Shown here: positions 17,735 to 25,728 of the stretch, piece after piece
Numbering within the stretch: the stretch's first letter is position 1
Layout: every line of letters starts with the position of its first letter
Assembly: GCF_014695585.1 (NCBI RefSeq)
Contig: NZ_JACJON010000028.1
Span: forward strand, 1-64,000
DNA length: 64,000 nucleotides
Direction of reading: 5' to 3'
From: Microcoleus sp. FACHB-831
GTDB taxonomy: Bacteria > Cyanobacteriota > Cyanobacteriia > Cyanobacteriales > FACHB-T130
Translations under genes and position numbers: made by a program
The notes under the pieces: generated by a model
What the model was told of the DNA's origin: nothing
The model's input: only the letters and a program-made list of their open reading frames with translations
Databases searched by the model: none

Positions 17735-17749
17735 GTGGGCAATGCCCAC
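17735..17749. repeat. GTGGGC-AAT-GCCCAC hairpin repeat, copy 3
   Basis: A perfect 6-bp stem with an AAT loop that ends the sufS-derived remnant. Its position relative to the remnant mirrors that of copy 2 relative to intact sufS, which supports one duplicated block. Confidence 0.65.
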
Positions 17750-17877
17750 TCTACTCACCGTCTTGCAAACGTGGTGTTTAGTTTAATTTGCCCTACCTGC
17801 TTACAATAAGGCGTTTTAGGCTACGAAACGTAAATAGAATTTGCAGGCTGTATATTTGTATAAATTTTGGAGGTTTT

Positions 17878-18885
17878 ATGGCAGTCATTATTAGTATCTT
17901 TAATAACAAAGGTGGAGTAGGTAAAACTACTTATATGTTTCACATAGCGCACCTTCTTGAGCGTTCTGGTAAGACTGTACTAATGGTTGATTGTGATAGC
18001 CAATGCAATCTAACTGCTTATGCTATGCCTGAGAGCGCTATCGAACGAGCGTGGAGTGAGCGTGGAAATAGTATTTGGCGGGCAATTGAGCAAGTTTATC
18101 GAGGGATTGGAGACGTTCGCCAACGAAGGCCATCCCAAATCAACCCAACAGACTATCCAAAACTTTACCTTATCCCTGGTGATTTACTTCTGAGTAACTA
18201 CGAAGACAAATTAGGTGATACATGGAACAGTGCAAGAGGTGGCAGTGAACCTGATTTACGAGTGCAATCAGCTATCTATCGGTACATAAATTGGGCGGCT
18301 GAACTTATTAAGGCCGATATTGTTATGGTTGATCTCGGACCTAACCTCGGAGCGCTAAATCGCGCTGTACTTGGGGCTAGTGATTATTTCATAGTTCCGA
18401 TTGCGCCTGACCTATTCTCGATTCGAGGTACAGAAAACCTTGGCTCCAAGCTTGAGGCATGGCGCCAAGGATGGGAGCAATGCAATAATGCCTGGAACGA
18501 CAAAACTTTAGACCTGCCGCATGGTAGTCCTACATTTCTAGGCTATGTGATGCAACAGCATAATATCCGCAACGATTCAGAAGAAGGAATGACTAAGGGT
18601 TGGCAGATATTCGGCAATCGCATTGAGTCGGCTATTCAACAGAATATAGTGGACTGCTTGGAACGTTTTGAACAAGTGTACCATTGGGATGATAACACCT
18701 TTAATTTAGGCAAAATCCCTAATCTGCACAGTTTAATTCCGTACTCGTTAGAAGCCAAAAAGCCAGTGTTTGATTGTACAAGAAAAGATGGTCTTAATGG
18801 GGCACACATCAGTAGAGCTAGAGACTCAGTTGCTTATTTTGACCCCATAGCACAAAGACTTATTACCGTGATTAATACTCACTAA
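17878..18885 (+). CDS. ParA family ATPase, orphan
   Basis: A 335-residue deviant-Walker ATPase. It has Walker A FNNKGGVGKTT (about 8-18), Walker A' VDCDSQCN (about 41-48), and a switch segment MVDLGPNLGALNRAVL (about 153-168) that replaces the common DxPP with DLGP. The family covers plasmid and chromosome partition and positioning of large complexes. No parB or centromere-like iterons are nearby, so the cargo is unknown. The start is ATG 17878 with GGAGG four bases upstream; the open frame to 17788 is untranslated leader. Base use is similar to neighbours. Possible origin is a plasmid or integrated element, but no other mobile genes are present. Confidence 0.85.
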   Translation: MAVIISIFNNKGGVGKTTYMFHIAHLLERSGKTVLMVDCDSQCNLTAYAMPESAIERAWSERGNSIWRAIEQVYRGIGDVRQRRPSQINPTDYPKLYLIPGDLLLSNYEDKLGDTWNSARGGSEPDLRVQSAIYRYINWAAELIKADIVMVDLGPNLGALNRAVLGASDYFIVPIAPDLFSIRGTENLGSKLEAWRQGWEQCNNAWNDKTLDLPHGSPTFLGYVMQQHNIRNDSEEGMTKGWQIFGNRIESAIQQNIVDCLERFEQVYHWDDNTFNLGKIPNLHSLIPYSLEAKKPVFDCTRKDGLNGAHISRARDSVAYFDPIAQRLITVINTH

Positions 18886-18994
18886 CCAAGAAAAATGCTT
18901 GCTTGGGTTCTTTCACAGGGTTCCTGATGAATAGAACGACATTAACCAAAACCTCAGTGAGAAGCGATCGCACCCCCAACCCAGAACAAAAATA

Positions 18995-19010
18995 AAGAGC
19001 GATCGCTCTT
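18995..19010. repeat. Perfect 16-bp palindrome extending a HIP1 site
   Basis: AAGAGCGATCGCTCTT is a perfect palindrome centred on HIP1, flanked by AATA and ATTC. Three more HIP1 sites lie within about 130 bases (18964, 19058, 19091). The block lies between parA and the SMP-30 gene. It could be a terminator stem or a repeat cluster with no regulatory role. Confidence 0.45.
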
Positions 19011-19139
19011 ATTCATCTGCGGTAATCTGCATTTATCTGCGGGTAAAATAAAAACGCGATCGCTCCCTCAACTACAACATTAGTGAGGAGCGATCGCATC
19101 TGAGAAAATAACTTAGGTAGCCACCCACGAAAAATTAGG

Positions 19140-20144
19140 ATGACCAACCTTAGATTGAGGATTGCTTGCAGCTTGTTGTTTACTATATTTGTCGCGTCTC
19201 CTAGCGTCGGCGAAAATCAGTCGCCCTACTTCCGGCGCAACCAAATAGCAACAACTGACCAAGCACAAAAAACAATGGACAACAACCTGCAAGCTATCCT
19301 CGATGACGATGCAAAGCTAGAAAAGCTAGCTTCTGGCTTCCAGTTTACAGAAGGGCCACTGTGGAACCCTGACGGATTCCTACTCTTCAGCGATATCGCT
19401 GGAGATACTATCTATAAATTCACCTCAAACAAAAAAGCTGAAGTATTTCGCCGCCCTTCTAAGAAGGCTAATGGCAATACTCTAGATCGGCAAGGACGGC
19501 TGCTTACTGCTCAACACGACGATCGCCGCGTCACGCGCCTGGAAAATGACGGCAAATTAGTCACGTTAATTGAACGATATGAGGGCAAACGGCTCAACAG
19601 CCCAAACGATCTTGTAGTTAAGTCAGACGACAGCATCTACTTCACCGACCCACCCTACGGTATTAGCAGCCAGCAAGAGGAATTGGGCTTTTATGGTGTC
19701 TATCGACTGGATAAAGAGGGTAAGCTGACTTTGTTGGTTAAAGACTTCGTGCGCCCCAATGGAATTGCTTTCTCGCCAGACGAGAAAAAACTTTATGTTG
19801 ATGATTCGGACCAAAGCCACATCCGCGTTTTCGACGTACAGCCGGATGGTACTTTGGCGAACGGGCGCGTCTTTGCCGAACTAAAAGACCCCAGCAAACA
19901 AGGTCGCCCAGATGGTATGAAGGTAGACTTGCAGGGTAATGTCTACAGCACTGGACCGGGGGGCGTGTGGATCTTTTCACCCTCTGGCGATTTTCTGGGG
20001 GCGATCGCCGTACCAGAGACTACCACTAACCTGGCTTGGGGCGACAGCGACTACAAAACGCTCTACATCACTGCTGGCAACAGCCTCTACAGCATCCGCC
20101 TCAAAGTAGCGGGGGTGCGTCCTGGAACAACGGGGAGCAACTAA
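19140..20144 (+). CDS. Secreted SMP-30/gluconolactonase/LRE family protein
   Basis: A 334-residue protein with an N-terminal signal peptide (about 1-24, hydrophobic LLFTIFVAS) and a six-bladed beta-propeller. Metal-site residues of the family are visible: Glu71 in FTEGPLW, Asn156 in NSPNDLVV, and an acidic residue in LYVDDSD (about 219-224), with RPDGMKVD (about 256-263) forming the last site. Members hydrolyse sugar lactones or related esters using a divalent metal. The signal peptide places it in the periplasm or outside. The start is ATG 19140. It is transcribed alone and is convergent with the next gene, so the substrate cannot be inferred from context. Confidence 0.87.
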   Translation: MTNLRLRIACSLLFTIFVASPSVGENQSPYFRRNQIATTDQAQKTMDNNLQAILDDDAKLEKLASGFQFTEGPLWNPDGFLLFSDIAGDTIYKFTSNKKAEVFRRPSKKANGNTLDRQGRLLTAQHDDRRVTRLENDGKLVTLIERYEGKRLNSPNDLVVKSDDSIYFTDPPYGISSQQEELGFYGVYRLDKEGKLTLLVKDFVRPNGIAFSPDEKKLYVDDSDQSHIRVFDVQPDGTLANGRVFAELKDPSKQGRPDGMKVDLQGNVYSTGPGGVWIFSPSGDFLGAIAVPETTTNLAWGDSDYKTLYITAGNSLYSIRLKVAGVRPGTTGSN

Positions 20145-20171
20145 GGTGGTGTAGTAGCGATCGCCCCAGCC

Positions 20172-20474
20172 TTAATTATCAGGCCCAGATACTATGCGCG
20201 GCTCTCCATTCTGGGCGGTAACATTTTCATAAACGCCGCGATCGCGCTTCACTAACTTGCTAAATCCCATGCTCTTGTAATCGTTGTCTGATGTGGGAAC
20301 CATCAGTCTTGGCACGCTTAACATCCGCTTCACGGGAGCATCAACAGGAGTGCTGCCCAAATCGCGTTTTGCTAAGTTGCACAACTCACCCCAAGTAGTC
20401 ACTTGCTGGTTCATGCCGTGCATAACTTCAACCTGCTCGTTGTTGCTAGGACAGAAATAATCGTACAAGGGCAT
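20172..20474 (-). CDS. Degenerate FmdB-like zinc-ribbon protein
   Basis: A 100-residue protein starting MPLYDYFCPSNNEQVEVMHG, which matches the opening of FmdB-type zinc-ribbon regulators (MP-Y-Y-C-x-x-C). The second Cys of the first knuckle is missing (CPSNN), and only one more Cys (about 32, GELCNLAKRDLG) remains instead of a CxxC pair. The KRMLSVPRL motif also follows the family pattern. Metal binding is therefore doubtful. It may be a cyanobacterial subfamily that has lost the ribbon. The start is ATG 20474. It is convergent with the SMP-30 gene, with 27 bp between stop codons. Confidence 0.7.
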   Translation of the reverse strand: MPLYDYFCPSNNEQVEVMHGMNQQVTTWGELCNLAKRDLGSTPVDAPVKRMLSVPRLMVPTSDNDYKSMGFSKLVKRDRGVYENVTAQNGEPRIVSGPDN

Positions 20475-20759
20475 GGGAATAATCTCTATCTCAAAGTAGT
20501 AGATGAATTCTTAAAAATATCTATATTTTAACTTAGCTAAATTTTGCGGAACATTCAAGGGATAAAAGCTAAATTAAGCATTAAAATAATAGCTTTTGAA
20601 AAGAGCGTGCAAAATACAATTGTGTTATTTGCAAAAACCTATCTAAAAGCTGAGACGAAATAGTTAAAGGTTAAGACTAATGGTTGATTACGCCTAACTA
20701 TTCAAGCTGACACAATCGCACCATAAGGCTTGGCGACAGGCGATCGCATAATAACTATA

Positions 20760-21233
20760 ATGATTAGATCTTGGATGGTAATTGGGGGCGTAACTTTATT
20801 AGTCGCCCTAGCTAGTAACTTCATAACACCTAATGATGTCAAATGGTTTAACCGGCTGCAAAAACCAAAGTGGTTAACCTTTATACCCGCTATCCCTCTC
20901 ATCTGGACAACCGTTTTTATTTGCGGTGCTTGGTCAGCTTACATTGTCTGGGAACAAAGCCAAGGAAGCCAGAGAAAGTGGTGGATTATGGGCTTTTACC
21001 TGCTTTTGGAGGTGGTTACAGTTGCCTATAACCCTCTGATGTTGAGGCTCCGCAGTCTTAAAATTGGCACTATCGTCGGCGGAACGGGAGCCATTTTAAG
21101 CATACTTCTGGCACTGGCTGTGTGGCAAGTTTCAGGCTGGGCGTCTTTATTGCTATTACCTTATATCATTTGGAGTCCAATTGGCACTTATACCACTTGG
21201 GCGATAATGCGCCTTAATCCTGATGATGCTTAA
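20760..21233 (+). CDS. TspO/MBR family tryptophan-rich sensory protein
   Basis: A 157-residue five-helix membrane protein of the TspO/translocator family. Family landmarks are KWFNRLQKPKWL (about 28-39), PAIPLIWTTVFICGAWSAY (about 43-61) and a Trp-rich middle. TspO proteins bind porphyrins and bilins and are linked to tetrapyrrole and stress responses; in cyanobacteria they lie in membranes. The start is ATG 20760; a TTG at 20730 would add ten residues but has no support. It stands alone, convergent with the last gene of the polysaccharide unit. Confidence 0.87.
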   Translation: MIRSWMVIGGVTLLVALASNFITPNDVKWFNRLQKPKWLTFIPAIPLIWTTVFICGAWSAYIVWEQSQGSQRKWWIMGFYLLLEVVTVAYNPLMLRLRSLKIGTIVGGTGAILSILLALAVWQVSGWASLLLLPYIIWSPIGTYTTWAIMRLNPDDA

Positions 21234-21338
21234 TCGATTACAGATTTTAGATTGGCGATCGCCTCGTGCTGTTTGCAGATTTGAGGCTTGCATATAAAAC
21301 ATTAATCCCCCAATTTCTTACACCAAACTCGCAATATA

Positions 21339-22532
21339 TTACTCATTTGCTGCAATATTGCTTGCTAGTTTTACTCCCATTAATTCGTACAATTTTGCAG
21401 TTTTTCTAATCACATCTTGGGCATCAAACTCTCGCAACACTTTCTCTCTTGCGGCGGCTCCCATTGCTTGACATAGTTGTATATCTTTCAAAAGTATCTC
21501 AATAGCATTCGCCAGCACGCGAGCATTTTTAACGGGAACTAAAAAGCCATTTTCTCCATGATTGACGACATCTCGACAGCCGGGAACATCAGTTGCTACA
21601 AGTGGCTTCCCCATTGCTCCAGCTTCTATCAAAATTTTAGGAACGCCTTCTCCTCCGTGTGAAGGAAGTACGACAATAGTTGACAGGGCAATAAGGTTTT
21701 CAATTTTATCTGTATGTCCCAAAAGGTCAACTGCCCCTTCATTGCGCCAAAGTTCTAGAGTCGTCTCAGAGATCGCTGTTGGATTTCCAGGATCTGGCGC
21801 ACCAGCTATTTGAAACGTCGCGCAGTATCCTTTTGTCTTCAGGATGCGGGCAGCTTGAACGAATTCAATTACTCCCTTGTCGCCTAGCAGCCTAGAAGCG
21901 AACAGGACGACTGGAGAGGGTATAGCATCTGGATGGCTGGGGCGTGGTGAGAAGCGCTTCACGTCTACGCCAGAGCTTTTTATTACTACTGTTTGGTCGG
22001 GAACTATCAGCTTTCCTTTTGCGAAAGCTTGCAGGTCATCCATATTTTGAAATACCACGCGCACCCTTTTGGCAGTCAATAGCTGCCGATACAGAAAGCG
22101 GATGACTGGTCGCAAAATTCGAGCTTTTAAATCGTTGCTGATAAAGATATAGCCCAAACCCGTTACAGCATTGACAACTGCTTTCGTCCCGCTTAGACCT
22201 GCGGCAATGGTTCCGTACAAAACGCACTTAATAGTAAAGTGATGGACGGCGGATGGCCTCTCGCGAAGGTAAATGAATGTTAGGTGAAGGATGGTCAGGA
22301 GTTCGACTAAAGGGTTGACACTGCGGCGACTTAGTTGCAATTCAATCCAACGAAACCCTTCTGCTTGCAGTCTTTCAACGTAGGCATCCCAAGGGGAAAC
22401 TAAGACGACTTCGGTTCCCTGACGGCGGAGGAATCTAGCTAAAGGTAGACGGAAATTGTAGAGATACCAGCCAGTATTAGCAACAAGCAATATTTTGAGG
22501 CTATGTTTGTTTTCCACACCACTTATCTCCAC
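21339..22532 (-). CDS. Glycosyltransferase family 4 protein
   Basis: A 397-residue GT-B glycosyltransferase. The N-terminal domain begins VANTGWYLYNFRLPLARFLR, typical of PglA/WbpT-like enzymes that act on lipid-linked sugars. The C-terminal nucleotide-sugar site has LFASRLLGDKGVIEF (about 210-224) and HGGEGVPKILIEAGAMGKPL with its EX7E pair (about 295-315). It acts at the cytoplasmic membrane in building the repeat unit. The start is GTG 22532. It is last in the minus-strand polysaccharide unit, 179 bp downstream of the nucleotide-sugar dehydrogenase. Donor and acceptor are unknown. Confidence 0.88.
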   Translation of the reverse strand: MEISGVENKHSLKILLVANTGWYLYNFRLPLARFLRRQGTEVVLVSPWDAYVERLQAEGFRWIELQLSRRSVNPLVELLTILHLTFIYLRERPSAVHHFTIKCVLYGTIAAGLSGTKAVVNAVTGLGYIFISNDLKARILRPVIRFLYRQLLTAKRVRVVFQNMDDLQAFAKGKLIVPDQTVVIKSSGVDVKRFSPRPSHPDAIPSPVVLFASRLLGDKGVIEFVQAARILKTKGYCATFQIAGAPDPGNPTAISETTLELWRNEGAVDLLGHTDKIENLIALSTIVVLPSHGGEGVPKILIEAGAMGKPLVATDVPGCRDVVNHGENGFLVPVKNARVLANAIEILLKDIQLCQAMGAAAREKVLREFDAQDVIRKTAKLYELMGVKLASNIAANE

Positions 22533-22711
22533 CGCGGTTTACTAATTAGTTTATATTGCAGCTATTGAAATATTTAAACTCAATGCTAAAAGCGATACTA
22601 AAATCGCATAAACATAGTAATCTCCCTTCAGATAGATGCGATATTGACAAACGGGGCAATAGCTAGCAGTTTGAGGAAGCTACAGGATGGCGAACGCTCT
22701 CCAAACTTACA

Positions 22712-24040
22712 CTAAAGGCTCCAATAATGAATAGTCTTAGGTAATGTAGCAGGGTCAAAAACCGATTTAACATCCATTAATACTCCTCCCTCGCGCAGAC
22801 AAGCGAACAGTTGAGAGTGTGGTATGTCTAAATAAACTTGATGGCTGACAGCAATTATCAGTCCATCGAGGTTGGATAAAGCTTGCCAAGGTACAAGATC
22901 TATGTTGTATTCCCGCTGCGCTTCAAGGGGATCTACTAAGGGGTCATGTACCAGCGGCTCAACACCAAATTGCCGTAATTCTGCCACAATATCCGGTACT
23001 CGGCTATTACGCAAGTCTGGTACGTTTTCCTTAAATGTTAGCCCTAGAATTCCAATCCGCGACCCCTTGATGGGCAAATTAGCTTCAACTAAAAGCTTGA
23101 CTAAACGCTGTGCTAAATATGTACCCATGCTGTCGTTGATGCGGCGACCAGCTAAGATGACTTGGGGATGATAGCCAAGTTCTTCTGCTTTAGTAGTTAG
23201 GTAATAAGGATCGACGCCAATGCAGTGACCGCCGACGAGTCCTGGCGTAAAGGGCAAAAAATTCCATTTTGTCCTAGCTGTTGCCAAAACATCCTCTGTG
23301 CGGATGCCCAGGCGATCGCATATTAAGGCTAACTCGTTCATTAAGGCAATGTTTAAGTCGCGCTGGGTGTTCTCAATAACTTTGGCGGCTTCGGCAATTT
23401 TAATTGAGGGGGCACGATAAACACCAGCGTCAATTATGCTGCTGTAGACTGTAGCAATTCGTTCTAGGGTTTCCGCATCTTCCCCAGCTACAACTTTGAC
23501 GAGGTTTTCTAGAGTGTGAACGCGATCGCCTGGATTTATGCGTTCTGGCGAGTAACCCAATTTAAAATCAATTCCCTGTTGTAAACCTGATACTTTTGCT
23601 AAGACTGACCCACAAATATCTTCTGTTACTCCCGGATATACAGTAGATTCATATACTATTACTGCTCCTGGTTTTAAAACTTTGCCAATCGTTTCCGAAG
23701 CTTTGATTAAACACGTCAAATCTGGTCTGTGGTTGCGGTCAATTGGCGTTGGTACGGCTACTACAAAAAAATTTCTTCCGCTCAATTCCGCTGAATCAGC
23801 GGTAATGTAGAGATTGGCGGTTTTTAAGTTTTCGTTCGATATTTGACGGGATGGATCGACCCCGCCTTTGAGAGTATTGACTTTCTCTACATTGGTGTCA
23901 AAGCCAATTGTGCCTGGAAATTTTTTAGCAAATGCCAAGGCAACTGGTAGACCAACATAACCAAGACCGATAACAGCAATGCGATCGCTTAGCGGTGTGG
24001 ATGCACTAGCGCCTAGCCTGTCGGATGGCATATCGCTCAT
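22712..24040 (-). CDS. Nucleotide sugar dehydrogenase (TviB/WbpA-like)
   Basis: A 442-residue NAD-dependent dehydrogenase that oxidises the C6 hydroxyl of a UDP-sugar to a uronic acid. The Rossmann motif is VIGLGYVGLPVA (about 24-35), VPTPID (about 100-105) is the substrate-loop start, and the catalytic Cys lies in GGHCIGVDPYYL (about 270). GILGLTFKENVPDLRNSR is the family C-domain motif. Sequence style favours UDP-HexNAc dehydrogenases (WbpA/TviB, WecC) over UDP-glucose dehydrogenases. Its product would supply the epimerase at 52900, although the two lie 29 kb apart. A decayed second copy lies next to that epimerase. The start is ATG 24040. Confidence 0.9.
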   Translation of the reverse strand: MSDMPSDRLGASASTPLSDRIAVIGLGYVGLPVALAFAKKFPGTIGFDTNVEKVNTLKGGVDPSRQISNENLKTANLYITADSAELSGRNFFVVAVPTPIDRNHRPDLTCLIKASETIGKVLKPGAVIVYESTVYPGVTEDICGSVLAKVSGLQQGIDFKLGYSPERINPGDRVHTLENLVKVVAGEDAETLERIATVYSSIIDAGVYRAPSIKIAEAAKVIENTQRDLNIALMNELALICDRLGIRTEDVLATARTKWNFLPFTPGLVGGHCIGVDPYYLTTKAEELGYHPQVILAGRRINDSMGTYLAQRLVKLLVEANLPIKGSRIGILGLTFKENVPDLRNSRVPDIVAELRQFGVEPLVHDPLVDPLEAQREYNIDLVPWQALSNLDGLIIAVSHQVYLDIPHSQLFACLREGGVLMDVKSVFDPATLPKTIHYWSL

Positions 24041-24067
24041 CTAAATACTCCCCTTTAGCAGTATGCT

Positions 24068-24841
24068 TCACTTCTTCAATTCGATAGCTATGAATGCTAA
24101 CTGCCTAAATAGATACTCATAAAATCCCTTCAGCAGATTTATCCCCAAGATAAATTTCAATATAGCATTATTCCTCGCTCTAAATCGACAGTAATCTATC
24201 TCTCTATGCTCGATGCTATAGTCTTTATTTATTAGGGAGTGCAAATCTGCATACTTCTCGTAAAAACAATATTTATCCACCCAATCTAGCTTTTCTTTAG
24301 CCCATTCGCTTACTGATAATCCATTTTTAAAATAGCCAAGACCGATACTTCTTAATATAACTGTGTAAATATAACGTAATTTACCCTTTGGTAGCCAGTG
24401 AACGCAAGGTATTCCAATGTGGCCTTCACGAATTACTTCTTTTGATGGAAAATGATGATACATAAAGCCATCTTGCTTCAAAACTCTTTTAAGCTTGTCA
24501 AGTACCAAGCCTTTATCTTGGATATGTTCAAAAACCTGATTAGAAATAATTACATCAAAGTAGCCATCTTCAAACGGAATATCTCCGTTTTCAGTTATTT
24601 TTCTAATAATTCCCTGCTGGAAAAGCTCTGTTTTATACAATGCTTCATATGATGCACCTTCATAAAAAACATCAACTCCATAGGCATCTATTCCCTCTTG
24701 CCTCAATAATTTAAGTATTTCCCCATTGCCACAGCCAAAATCCAGAACTTTAAGACATTTCCAGTCGGGAATTTGTTTTATGTAGTGTACGAAATACGCA
24801 TGGTTAACATTTGCAGCCTCAAGCCGATCCATAGTCGTCAT
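24068..24841 (-). CDS. Class I SAM-dependent methyltransferase
   Basis: A 257-residue methyltransferase with motif I VLDFGCGNGEILKLL (about 35-49), the acidic loop YGVDVF, and motif IV DVIISNQVFEHI (about 97-108). The sequence is AT-rich and Lys-rich with unusual codon use compared with aroB or suf genes. The substrate is not readable; in this cluster it probably modifies a sugar hydroxyl or the lipid-linked glycan end. It lies 9 bp downstream of the next methyltransferase gene in transcription order and 27 bp before the dehydrogenase. The start is ATG 24841. Confidence 0.85.
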   Translation of the reverse strand: MTTMDRLEAANVNHAYFVHYIKQIPDWKCLKVLDFGCGNGEILKLLRQEGIDAYGVDVFYEGASYEALYKTELFQQGIIRKITENGDIPFEDGYFDVIISNQVFEHIQDKGLVLDKLKRVLKQDGFMYHHFPSKEVIREGHIGIPCVHWLPKGKLRYIYTVILRSIGLGYFKNGLSVSEWAKEKLDWVDKYCFYEKYADLHSLINKDYSIEHREIDYCRFRARNNAILKFILGINLLKGFYEYLFRQLAFIAIELKK

Positions 24842-24850
24842 TTAATAGCT

Positions 24851-25708
24851 CTATATTGGTTTTAATAGTACAGAAAATCCCGATATGCATAGTTCTTCGT
24901 CAGTAATGTATTGAAATTCTTGAGATAGCTTCGACCTTGGGGTTGGTAAGCTAGGCCAGCGAGCTACTTTGACCACTTCGACATTAAATTTGGCTTTTTT
25001 AAATATATTTATTATTTCTGTATACTGAATTCTATTAGTATAAAATCCTGAATTAGCCATAAAACTAGATTCCCAAATATCTTCGGAAAACCTAAGATTA
25101 TTCAACGCCCCGCCTAAATGGTCTCTTAAATCAACTTGATGAGAACAAGCACCATCTTTACGAATAATTCGGCGTAGTTCTTGCATGGTATCTAAGAACT
25201 CGTTTCGCTTAATATGTTCGAGGACGGCGTGCGACCAAATAAAATCTACCGAATCATCAGGAATTGATTGCAATGATACTAAACCTTGTGTTAGGTAATG
25301 TGCAGAACAGGCGTTAAGAATTTCTTCTAAGGATTGGCAACTATCTATTTTAGGCGTAAGCAATCCTTTCTCATTTAGAAATTTTGCCAGTAGTCGATAG
25401 GGTTGCATATCTTTCATAGCAAAGGCTCCATTATCAATGAGATAAGATTCGGAACCACCAAAAGCGCGACTTATTATTGCAGAAAAAAGCGAGTCTCCAG
25501 GGCCAAGTTCCAAACTAACAAAACCTTCGTCAGGTTTAACGCGATCGCAATGTTGTTTAAAGACTTCATACGCATAGCTTGGCTGCTCCATTGACCCATG
25601 TTTAAAAAGGGCAAGTTTTTTCCACAGAGCATAATCTATTGGCAATCGAGACAGCACTAGCTTTGCCGCAATTTTGCCCCACCAAGGTATGTAACTTGTT
25701 ATACTCAT
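24851..25708 (-). CDS. SAM-dependent methyltransferase, LGPGD type
   Basis: A 285-residue protein with a SAM-binding motif I VSLELGPGDSLFSAI (about 64-78) and motif IV DFIWSHAVLEHI (about 159-170). It shares the ELGPGD style and overall layout with the 327-residue protein at 27732-28715 (EIGPGDNAG), so the two belong to one subfamily. The role is probably methylation of a surface glycan. It follows asnB by 20 bp in the transcription unit. The start is ATG 25708. AT-rich, like its neighbour. Confidence 0.83.
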   Translation of the reverse strand: MSITSYIPWWGKIAAKLVLSRLPIDYALWKKLALFKHGSMEQPSYAYEVFKQHCDRVKPDEGFVSLELGPGDSLFSAIISRAFGGSESYLIDNGAFAMKDMQPYRLLAKFLNEKGLLTPKIDSCQSLEEILNACSAHYLTQGLVSLQSIPDDSVDFIWSHAVLEHIKRNEFLDTMQELRRIIRKDGACSHQVDLRDHLGGALNNLRFSEDIWESSFMANSGFYTNRIQYTEIINIFKKAKFNVEVVKVARWPSLPTPRSKLSQEFQYITDEELCISGFSVLLKPI

Positions 25709-25728
25709 ACTTACAAAAATGTGCGGCG

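Noticed and set aside
17788-17877. 30-residue N-terminal extension of the ParA-type protein
   Set aside because: The Walker A motif normally lies within the first 20 residues, and a strong GGAGG site precedes ATG 17878, so the upstream part is leader sequence.
18886-19139. Regulatory meaning of clustered HIP1 sites
   Set aside because: HIP1 octamers are spread over the whole window, inside and between genes. Apart from those extended into perfect hairpins, their clustering here does not exceed what the eye finds elsewhere.
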